A DNA stretch of 64,000 bases from assembly GCF_020536995.1 (NCBI RefSeq), contig NC_068358.1, positions 48,766,840 through 48,830,839 on the forward strand, read 5' to 3'. The translations under genes and the position numbers were made by a program. Within the stretch, counting starts at the first letter, position 1. Each line of letters opens with the position of its first letter. Source of the DNA: Dreissena polymorpha (taxonomy: Eukaryota > Mollusca > Bivalvia > Myida > Dreissenidae). The notes under the pieces were generated by a model. That model was not told the origin of the DNA. It was given only the letters and a program-made list of their open reading frames with translations, and made no database searches. Shown here piece by piece: positions 1 through 12,300 of this stretch.

Positions 1-39
1 CAGGCAGAAACACAATGAACAATCTTTCTGACTCTGGTA

Positions 40-45
40 TTTATT
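40..45 (-). other. Poly(A) signal of eEF2
   Basis: AATAAA on the minus strand, about 260 bases past the eEF2 stop codon. It is the only canonical signal I see in the piece of 3' UTR inside the window. Confidence 0.6.
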
Positions 46-301
46 TGAAAAGCAACATCACATAGCACATGTGCTATGCAAAGCACTGGATTGGCTCAAC
101 TCGACTGTTGAAGCACTATACACTGTAGACGAGATAATCTGGGTCGTTTGAACATTTCCAAGATGTGTGTGGAGTTAATTGATACATGAAAGTCTCATAA
201 TTATTTCTTTCATCTCCATTACTTGCAGTGATTTTTAACTCTTTCCTGTCCATAAGGAAAAAAATAAATAAACAAAAAATAGCAGGTCCATAATCCAGAG
301 G

Positions 302-3300
302 TTACAATTTGTCAAGATAGTTATCCAAGGCCTGAACACCTTCCTTCAGTCCCTTGCGTTTTCTGATGTCAGCCACAATGGCTCCGGCCTTGGTCTCAGG
401 CTGGGTGGGGTCACCGCCTGGTAGCACCTTCCAGTGGTCGAAGCAGCACTGAGGGAATGCCTGGCCTCCAGTGGCAGCACGCAGCTCAGTCGTGAAACCT
501 GCAATACACAACATAGACAGTGTGAGAATGGCAGCTCAGTCGTGAAACCTACAATACCCAACTACATACACACTGTGAGAATGGCAGCTCAGTCGTGAAA
601 CCTGCAATACACAACTACATACACACTGTGAGAATGGCAGCTCAGTCATGAAACCTGCAATACCCAACTACATACACACTGTGAGAATGGCAGCTCAGTC
701 ATGAAACCTGCAATACCCAACTACATACACACTGTGAGAATGGCAGCTCAGTCATGAAACCTGCAATACCCAACTACATACGCACTGTGAGAATGGCAGC
801 TCAGTCGTGAAACCTGCAATACACAACTACATACACACTGAGAATGGCAGCTCAGTCATGAAACCTGCAATACACAACTACATACACACTGTGAGAATGG
901 CAGCTCAGTCATGAAACCTGCAATACACAACTACATTCACACTGTGAGAATGGCAGCTCAGTCATGAAACCTGCAATACCCAACTACATACACACTGTGA
1001 GAATGGCAGCTCAGTCATGAAACCTGCAATACCCAACTACATACACACTGTGAGAATGGCAGCTCAGTCATGAAACCTGCAATACCCAACTACATACACA
1101 CTGTGAGCTCTGTCGTGAAACCTGAATACACACTGTGAGAATGGTGCTGGATAGATAATGATCACCTATATTGATCGCCTTAAAAATATATTCCAAGTCA
1201 CCATCATGCCAGTCTCCAACATAACACAAATTTATGAAAAACAAGCAAATTCGTTGAATTGATATCCCCCGCCAATATGCTTCTGGACACAAAAGTGTTA
1301 TATTTGACTCTCAAAAAAGCATTTTTTCAAGATACAAAGGGCCATAACTCCGTTATTTACAGATGGTGTACAATGCCATTTGGCGTGCATCATCATGTTA
1401 TCCATTTATATATTCATACCAAGTTTCAAAGAAATCCGCCAAAGAAATTCCAAGATATGGCTCTGGACACAAGTATGCCGGACAGAAAATGCCAAAACAA
1501 TATCCCTCCGCCTATGGCAGGGGATAAAAAACTGCTTTACAAGGATAAGCCCAAAGTGTTAAATATAACTAATAACTAACGTTAATAAATATCTTTAGTG
1601 TCTATCTGTACCATAAAAGCATGTACTGTTTGACAATATTTAATATTGGATAATACTTGCAATAAAAGTAAAAGGCAAACTACTTACCAAAGGACTCATT
1701 GACAGGCAAGTAGGCCTTTAAGACTGACTGTCCAACGATGATTTCAAAGTTTTCTTGCATTTCACCTCGACGCTTGTTCAGCACAGAGAAGCAGCCTCCC
1801 TGGGCAGCAGTTGGTACCTAAAACATTGGTTCCCAGAACATCACTCCAAACCAAAACTGTTGGGGAAATGCTTACAATTATTTTAGAAAGTTATTTACTT
1901 TAATCTCATCTGAACAACTAATATGCATTCTAGCAACAATATATGTTAACAAGAGCACCGCATAACGGGTGCCACGCTCGGCTGCGGGTGCAGTTTTGAA
2001 TAAATGAAAGGTTGTCAGATTATTTTTTTAAGAGGTCACGGTGACCTTGACCTTTGACCTAGTGACCCAAAAATGGGTGTGGAATGTAAATCTCGTTAAG
2101 GTGCAGCTACATATTAAGTTTCAAAGTTGTAGGATAAAGCACTTTGATTTTAGAGCCAATGTTCAAAACCTTGACAAAATGTCAAGGTTTTAGCGGACGG
2201 CGGACAACACGACGAGCTGGCTATGACAATACCTCGGGTTTTCTCCGAAAACAGCCAAGCTAAAAATTAGATTGCTACTAGAATGGATACCATGTACGGA
2301 AAATAAGACAAACTCACTCTGATTTCGACCATGTAGATGGGCTCCATGAGAGCAGGAACAGCAGTGAGCATGCAGGCGTAGAGGACACGGCGAGCGGTGG
2401 GGATGATCTGACCACCACCTCTGTGGATGGCGTCCGCATGCAGGGTCACATCGTGAATGTCAAATCGGACACCACGGACGTTCTCATCGCACAGTACACC
2501 CTGAATTGTAATTGATTAACATTATTACACTTAACAGTTTACACATATTTGGATGCAACAAACAAGAACTGAAATTAAAACATCAGGGCAAACTTAAGTC
2601 AATATTCTGACTCAACTCATGAAATTTGTCTCATTTTTTTTAGACAAATTTTACCATTATGCTTAATATGGTGTACATAAACAAAGCCCACTCCCTGAGT
2701 TTGAGGATTTTTATAGCCGAGATATGACATTGTTCTTGAGCTGATGGAGATTCGCGATTCTCAGCTGAGTGGATACTCAAATCTGAACTTCTGAGGTGAG
2801 CAACACAATTGAGAAATGTTACTATTGATACTTGCCCTAAATGTATTTTTTGTATACAAGTTCAAATGCTATAAAGATAAATACTAATTTGTAAAAGCAC
2901 AAATTAGAATAAGTGTACAGGCATTTACAAATGGGTTAAAATATTATTTTGTAGATAAAATGTAATTTCATCAGAATTTCAGTGTGTAAATGGAAGTTTA
3001 TTTACATGATTAACTGAATGAAAGCATTTGAAAGCAGTGAGGTTATGAAAAACAGTTGACCAGAAGCCAACAACAATTATCACTTGCTTCTTTGGTGGCC
3101 CACTGGAAGCCAGCCACAACACTGTCCTTGATTTCATTGAGATACTGCACTCCCTTGGTCACATCAATGAGCAGGTTAGGGCCGGTACCCTCGGGCCCGA
3201 AACACCAGATCTTCCTGGCCTCTCCCACATCAAACTCATAAGTGTCAGACAGGTATCTGGCACGTTCTTTCATCTCCTGACGTGGGGTTACATTACCCTG

Positions 3301-6300
3301 AAAACACGCATCAGACAAATTACTGATAATACTCTATATGTGGCACAAAAACCAGAAATACTATTTACATATGAAGAGAACATTCCAATTGGGGCCGTTG
3401 CACACTCCACTTACGTCATCAATGTCTTTCTGCAGACGGGGGTCCATAGGTCTAGCCTTCATGTAGAGCCTGTTGTGTTTGTTTGGTGACTTTGACAGGC
3501 ACATGATTTGTGACTCCTCCTCCACCGTCTCCCTGTAGGACACAACAGGGTCAGACTTGATCAGTTCAATACAAGCGTGGTCCTCCTCCAGATCCTTCAG
3601 ACAGATCTCCAAGTGCAGTTCACCAGCGCCAGCAATGATGTGCTCTCCAGACTCTTCAATTGTGCACTACAAAACAATACAGTTCACTAACCTTACTTAA
3701 GAGTATGAATACAGAGAATTTAGAGAGGAAAAAAAATCACATAAATCTCAGAAATGACCACAGGAAAAGAAGTTGAAACCTTGTTGCAACTTTTAATGTT
3801 TACTTTTCGTTGCAAACAAAACATGCTGGCTCCAACTGATCTTGCCATTTCAGCTCTACTCCTTTACGATTATTGTTCACTCCAGTTTGTAAAAACTTTA
3901 GATTTTAATAACTATCAATTAAACTGGAAACACTTCTTTCTATGCTACAAAATGATTACTACTAAATTATCACAAGTTCCATTAATTTCCAGTGATTTTA
4001 CCTGAACCATAGGATCTGACTTGGCCAGACGTTTAAGACCCTCAACCAGTTTAGGGAGCTCAGCAGGGTTCTTGCATTCAACAGCCACACGGACGACTGG
4101 GCTGACAGAGAACTTCATCACTTTCATGTTGTGGGCATCCTTGTACGTGGAGATGGTTCCTCCCTTCACCAAGAACTGATCGACACCAACCAGACCACAG
4201 ATGTTACCGCAGGGAACATCAGGAATGGGCTCAATGTAACGCCCCATCATCAGAATGGTTCTAAATAGATCAAATAGCACATATCTTAGTTAAAAACCTC
4301 ACATCAAAAAACACATCCTTGGAAATTTCAAGCCGCATAAAAAGATGTTTCCTGAAAAAACGCCTATGACCTAAGTCAGTATGTCAGTATTGATTCATAT
4401 AGGTCTTAGTCCAAAACAAAGGTCAACAATGGCACTGGGGGTATAATCACAAGGTAAAATGATGTCAGGTGATGTGGGTGTGTTGATAGTGTACATAGAT
4501 AATATCAATGCAGGTATCTAAGCTTTGCAGGAAGCATTTTTGATGCTAGACATTTCGGACAAACCAAAAATTTAGACCTTCTGATTTTGTCTTAAGTCCA
4601 AATGTAGGTCAAGGTGAAGATCAAAATTAGGTCAGGTGACGTTGGTTTGTTTGGAGTGTTCATAGATAAACATAAATGCAAAGCAGCATTGACATTACAT
4701 GAAGTTTGTCACTTAATCCAGAATTTGCACATTATGATTTAGTCCAAGTCCAAAATAAGTAAATGTTAAGGTACAAAATTCATATATAACATCAATGCAA
4801 TTATCGAAGCTTTGCAGAAAGCGTTTTTGATGTTATAATAAACATGTCATTCAGGGGTGAACCTTGCACATACAGACTGACAGACTGAAGAACAAATGGA
4901 CAGGCCAATCGCAACATGCCACATGACAATTCTTGGGTTACACAGGCCACCAGGAAACTATCAAGCCATGTTATGTTTTCAACAAAATAATGTTCACCTC
5001 TGAATGGTCTTCTCATAGAGGTCTTCCTTCTTGCCTGGTTTGTAGTTGGGGCCCATAATGCGCACCTTCTGGCCAGTGGAACAAGTACCAGAGAACACAC
5101 GACCAAAAGCATAGAATCGTCCCTTATCAGAGGTCGGTACCATCTTGGAAATGTACATCATCAGTTCACCTTTGGGATCACAGTTCTTTGTACCTGTAAG
5201 AATAAATAGAATGCATCACTAACACCAATGCCCACACAATATATGGTTGGACAAATCCTCTTGATACGGCACACAAATAGACAAAAAGTAAAAAACTGGC
5301 TCCAGCTTCAACAATCATCTGCGTACGACACTCCTGCTGATCACTTACATTATTTGAAATCCATCGATTCCAGATAATCACTCACCAGGGTGTTCCCATT
5401 AATACGGCCGAATTTCAAATGAGCATTCAAAAATGTGCACAATATGAGCATGAACAGAAACCTACCAACGGCACAAGGATCGTCCATGGGACCTTCATAG
5501 AGCAGTTCAGTTCTGTACTTCTGAGCTGTTACTGGAGAAGGCAGGTGGAAGACAATCATCTGGAGAAGGGCGTCACCAGCTGGCAGCCATTTCCTCATGA
5601 AGGTCTACGTAAAGAATGGAATAAAATAGTGTACACAATTATAACATATGCAGTTTTCTTTCTTAATTTATGAAATGGGTCTAAGGCCCTATGGATGGGG
5701 AAAAATCCTGTTGTTTGGACTTCAAATTGGGATATTGGGGATTTTTTTATTTTTGCTTTCAAATACATTAAACAAGTTGTATTTTAATTATATTTTCTAA
5801 GGTTCAACATATAGAGGAATGAACTGAACGTTGCACTTCATTAAACATATAATTGGGAAACTATCATTTGGGAATTTTAGGAAGTGGAAAAATATGCATG
5901 CATCATTTAAAGCCACACACCTTGAAATGAAATACATGTTAATCAATAAATATAGATGCAATTTGAAAGTGTGCAAAATTGTCAGTAAATCTAGAGCCTA
6001 GATAGCAAGTAATTTTTTTTATTTTAAAACCAAAAGTATGATTTCTATACATATACGTCCATTTCAACAAACGCGATTATTTTTAAGTTATGAAGCGCAA
6101 AGAAAAGACAGATTTCTACCTTGTAACCACCAGATATATAATATTCTAATTTGAATAGATAAAATTTAATCTATAGCCTAGTTAGCAAGTAATTCATTAT
6201 TTATTAAACGGTACCGCTTTTAAAACTGATAGTAGGATTTCTAGACGTACATGTCCATTTCGACAAACGCAATTATTTTTAAGTTTTAAAGCGCAAACAG

Positions 6301-9300
6301 ACGGATTTCTACCTAGTAACCACCAGATATATTTTAATTGGCATAGATAAAATATGATTTTTATTTATACTTAAATTTACTATGCCAAATAAGTATTGTG
6401 GCTTTAATGGGAATGGGCTGACTTTCAAAATTAACAATTAACGAATTTACAAATTATTTGTGCAGGGTTTATAAAATTAGGAAATACACATTTACCTTCA
6501 ACAAAACCTTTCCCACAGTTTCTTTCTCTTCAGAGGTCAGTTTGACACCTAGTTGCTCTGCACGCTTCAGTGCCTTTTCTTTCAGTTCAGGGGAGTGCTC
6601 AGCCTCTTGGCATTCTTTGAACACCTAGAAATGTTAAAACTGAACATATATGGACTTAAACAACACATAATGAATTTCTCAAACAATTAAAAGAATCTTA
6701 ATGCATACCCTGTAAGAATAGAAGAGTGATATAGAACGATTTAGACAACCTGCTATGCATAACAGATAGACAAATTTCTTAAATCAGACATACAAATAAA
6801 CAAAAAATTTCAAAGGGTGTAAATTATTCAGTATTCATTAGGGCGAATTCCGCAATGATCATCATCAAGTTTCCTGATCCCAATACTGGCTATTGTTTAT
6901 TCATGCTAAATGTTATATATTTTCGTAAGAATAGATGGTCAGCACTTTTAAAGAGTTTAATAAACAATCATTTACCATGCAACCTGTAGTTCAATATTTG
7001 CTCAACTTGGAAGACATGAAGCGTAGGACCTTATCAGATTGTCAAAAAATGCTAATGCCAAATTAAATAATTTTAAAGAGAAACTTAACATTTCAGAGCA
7101 CCTAAAGCTCTATGTAAATGAAAATAAAACAAAAATGTCAGCTGACTTTATGGAAATTGTGAAACACTTATAATGCTCATTCCCAGTAGCAAACCAAGTA
7201 AAGATCATATAAAGGTGTTTGTGGCAAAACATGAGTACATTGAGTGCAGATCAGTACTTCTTAGAGGGTTACAAGCATCTTCATCAACATCAAGATCTTG
7301 TATTCATCATTTCTGCACAACTTTATTTAACAAGGAAAGTTAATAATTGTAACCATTTGGAAACTAGAAGTGATTTATATTAAATGTTGTTTTTAAATAT
7401 TTCAAATTTCATTTGTTTTTCACTCACAGGTCAATCAAGGAGATTCTGTGATAGTTGTTTGTTCTTTCCATAATACTTTTTTTTTCTTCAGAATAACTTT
7501 ATTTGCAATTGAAATCAGCAAAGAAATAACCATTACATTAACAAAAGCAGATTTAGACTGGGAAACACAAGCCGATGAAATCCTGCGTTACAATAATGCT
7601 TCTAGCTCAACATGCTGCCAGTTTAAATTATTCAGAGTCTTTTCTAGAAATCTAAAGTTGGGGAAAATTGCCCCATCACATTGAAAAATTGGGGGAATTT
7701 TTTTCAAAACAGATGGGCAATTACTAATACCATTTTATACATTAACTTTCACAAATGATGAAAATGTGCTAGATCTTTGAAAAAGTAGCGTGAATCACGC
7801 GGTCTAGAGTAGGCACTGAATAATTGCAGATGTAATTTTTTTAATTCTACAAAATAATGCCAAACCGTGTAGATGGGTGTCAAGATGTACTTGTTAAACC
7901 CTCTGCACTTCAGTGGGGTCATGTCACCAGAGCACATCTTCACCCATTTCTTGCTAGCATCATCAAAGAAATAGTCACCCCACAAGCGTTTCATCATCTT
8001 TTCTTCAGGGATCTTGAACTTGCTGGCGTACATCTTGGCAAAGTCCTTCAGATTGAAGGCCCACCCATGAAGTCCAGAACCAAATCCAACTGTGCCATCC
8101 TTGGGATCAACCTATATCAACGATGTTATAGTAACGAGAAACCTTGATAAACATAATACTCTGCTATTGCTTAAGGTTAAGTATAAAACTACTGACACTA
8201 CGAAACAACAAATTAGTAACTGGAATAATACAACACCAGAATGCTATTTATTTCACATACAAACCAGGAATACAAATGGATGCATATATTTGCTTTTAAG
8301 ATGACATAAATGATGCAAAAACATCTACAAATCCAGCAATATTGACTTGTACAGAAAAGATTTTGCTACAAAACATTTCACTTTTATGTTCAAATTTGAA
8401 CATTTGAACCACAGGTGCAACATAAAAAAGAACTTACACTGATGCTTCCCATAGGGCTGTCCTCGCCTTCATAGGTTGCTATGATGACGTTGACATTTTC
8501 AATGGCTCTCTGGAAGATCTGGTAGAGTTCCTCCATGTCACACTGCAGTGTGAGCAGAGCAAGGTCCATCTTGTTCATGAACAACACTGGCTTGATTCGC
8601 TCAGAAATGGCCTGTCTGAGCACAGTTTCAGTCTGCACAGACACACCTGTTTAGAAAAGGACCAGAACTCAATCATCAGTGTTTTTACCTAGGACAAGTG
8701 GCTGGGCCTTTCCAATGAGAATTTTGAACCTTAAACAGATGGCAGGGCTATAGATAACTTTTCGGGTATATTGGGTAATCAATCCCCTGTTTTTGACAAC
8801 AATAGGGTTTTTGTAAATTCAATAGTTTTAGAAAAAAAAATCACCCCCTACTTTTGAGCTAAATTGGGGTTTTCATCCCAGGTTTTTTTTTTACTCAATT
8901 GGGTAATTTAGGAAATGACATGCATAATATTATAAAAATCTACTAAGTTTACTATATATTATTTATACAAATAGAATTACAAAAGGTACCTGTACATTAC
9001 AACAAACAATTACTGAATTTCTACAATTACTGAATTTCTGATCAAAGTTCATTCATTTTTGCGTTGAATAAGACCGAGTTCGTGAAAATCACAGTACAAT
9101 TGATGAAGTTATAATGGCTGTCCAAAGCAATGCACCGTTTTCGGGTCATTTTGGAATGTCTGCACCAGACCCCCCTTCACATTACAGAAGAATCTCTTAA
9201 GATTTTCAGAGAGAATATAATTAAGATTTTTGTTAAGACCAGCAATCTATTATTTTGATTATTTTAAATAGAAATGCCATACCAGAGACGCAGTCCACAA

Positions 9301-12300
9301 CAACCAGAGCGCCATCAGTAACACGCAGTGCCGCAGTGACCTCAGATGAGAAATCAACGTGCCCAGGGGAATCAATCAGATTGATCAAGAAGTGGGTCTC
9401 TCCATCAGGGCTTCTTGACTGCTTGATGAAACAAAGGTCTTCTTTCGGAATCTCATAGTATAGAGAGATTGCCCTGAAATCCAAAACAACAAAACTTAAA
9501 ACAAGACTGCCAAAGCCCTTAAGGTGCACATATGTAAAATTTTGTTCGCAAGCTAATTCTTTAACTTAAGGTAGTGTACTCCATTTTCATTGGGACTGAG
9601 TTTTATGTTTTATGAATATTGTGCATAAATCTAGTCTCTGGTGTACACAAGGAAAATGTTGATAACTGACAACAAAAGGTAACTAGAGCTTTGTCACAGA
9701 CACGACGAATACCCCCACATGCCGCATTGACACAAAATATTTTGCAGGTTGTCTTCACAAAAAACAGCGGACACCATGCTCAATGTTTAAAACGCACTAA
9801 GTGACCCCGTGACCTAGTTTTTGACCCGGTATGGCCCATGATCGAACTTGACCTACACATCATCTAGATACAACTTCTGGCCAAGTTTGGTGAAGATTGG
9901 ATGAAAACTACTTGAATTAGAGAGCAGACATCATGATGAATGTGTAAAACATACTAAGTGACCCCGTGACCTAGTTTTTGATCTGGCATGGCCCATGTTC
10001 AACCTTGGGGTAGAGATCATGTTGATAAAACTTCTGACCAAGTTTGGTGAAGATATCGGATGAAAACTACTTAAATTAGAGGGTGGACATGATGAATTTT
10101 TAAACCAGCATTTGACCCCGTGACCTAGTTTTTGACACGGCATGACCCATATTCAAGCTTGACCTAGACATCTAGATTCAACTTCTGACCAAGTTTGGTG
10201 AAGATCAGATGAAAACTACTTGAATTATTGAGTGGACACCATACTCATTGTTTAAAACGCACTAACTGATTCCATGACCTAGTTTTTTACCTGTTATGAC
10301 CCATGTTCGAACTTGGCCTAGACATAATCTACAACTGTAGATACAACTTCTGACAAAGTTTGGAGAAGCTCGGATGAAAACTACTTGAATAAGAGAGTGG
10401 ATACCATGCTCAACGTTTAAAAACGCACTAAGTGACCCGGTGACCTAGTTTTTTTACCTGGCATGACCCATATGCGAACTTGACCTTGACATCATCTAGA
10501 TACAACATCTAACCACGTTTGGTGAAGATCGGATTAAAACAACTTGAATTAGAGAGCGGACACTTAATACGGACCGACCGACCAACCGACAGTCAAGTTC
10601 ACTCCTATCTACCGCTCTAAGCTTCGTTTGTTGGGGTATAATCACAAAAGCTCAACTACATATTTGGATTTTTTTTTTATTGAATTGGGGGATAAAATAT
10701 TGTAGAAAAAAAAAGTCCTTTGACCTTCACCTTTTACCACTCAAAACAGGTCTTTTTTATCCCGTTTTTATAGCCGAATAACGGCTATGTTCCCAATGGC
10801 AAAAGGTATACTTTTTCCCCAAAATTTGGAAAAAAAAATCCAATTTAAAAAAATAATTGTTTTTTTTTTTTTATAAGTGTCTAATGATTATTTTATCACA
10901 ATTTTATTTCAATTACATGTAACAAAGTACATAATAATGATTTATATGATTTTAATTTTAATTATTATTCAGAGTTATATCAATATAGAGTAATTTCGGG
11001 TAAATCCTACCCGCGTGTATTATCAACCCCCAGTAATTAAATTCATGTTATTAATGTTCTTGTTATGTGTTTCTAAGAAAAATATAAAGTTGATCGGCCT
11101 CTGTCATGTTTGACGTCATCGCGCGTCATGTTTGATGTTTACATAGGAAGAGTGAACTTACGAATTTTTACCGGTAAAAATAAAACACATAGTTAACAGT
11201 ACGTAGTGCTGTATGTTTGCATTGAATTTTCGATTTGATACTTATATGATCAATCATATGTATATCTGGATAAAATAAGCCCCGAGGATGTTGTTTTTAT
11301 AACATAATTAATCGTTTACATTGTAACAAATATTTCAAGGGGGGGGGAAGGTCGATATTACCGTACACAAAAATAACTGTGTTAGACAGGTAATATCGAC
11401 TCACCTCGCAAACACTTGCTCAATAAACCGTTAACTCCACCTCCGTTCTCTGCAAAAGATTCGAAGGCGGAGCTATGCACCTGCTATCATTAAATTTGAC
11501 GATTGCCATTGAGGAACAAACACACGATTGGTTCGGCATGTTGATTGCTAGACAAAGGAAGCCAATTTTGTCGGCGAGAAATTTGTCGCTTTATTACTTC
11601 AGACAGGAAGCGGCTTTCATTTGATGACGTCAAACTGTCAATTCACACAGAGTGCAACTTTTCGAAAGACTTTAACTGACTCTATGTTTACAATTCCAGT
11701 AAAAAAAAAAACACTTGCTAACATTTAACTTTGGATTAAATTTACAAACTAAAGCAAAAGCAAGTTAAAAATATGGTAAAATTAAATCGCGCCAGTTCAA
11801 ATAGGACGTTTTGCGTTGATATCAACAAGTTTTCATTAAGGAAATGATGCACTTTTCTGTTTTAATGGGAAAAGAATGCACTGCGCACCTTAATCCTGAT
11901 CTCGAGTAATGCATTTAACTAACAGAAATATTGTTAAAGCATAGGTTTTCCGCTAAAAGTTAATCAAAGTATGTATTTGGAGAAATCCGAGTACACATCA
12001 CAATTAATTAAAACTCTAAATACTTCATATCTAAGTAGTAGATATTTACTTAGCATGCCTTGCGTCTGACTTACTTAGATTATTTATATTTACTGTGTTA
12101 ATATCATAAGTGTTTCTCAGATTTCTTATGTTAATTAAAAAATGGATTTATGCATACATCTGAATAAAAAAACAACCTTAAGGAGATCGATAATTGCCAA
12201 AAGGGGTCGATATTAGCAGAGGCTGTTTTGACTTTAAACTGTTTCAACCATACACTTTAGTTTGAGGTACAAGTAATTTCATTGGCTTAAATTATCCAAT

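Noticed and set aside
481-1144. CRISPR-like direct repeats (also at 51017, 54671 and 56359)
   Set aside because: Units are contiguous without unique spacers and lie within introns of animal genes; these are minisatellites.
3056-3241. Plus-strand ORFs overlapping eEF2 exons
   Set aside because: Antisense shadows of well supported minus-strand exons.
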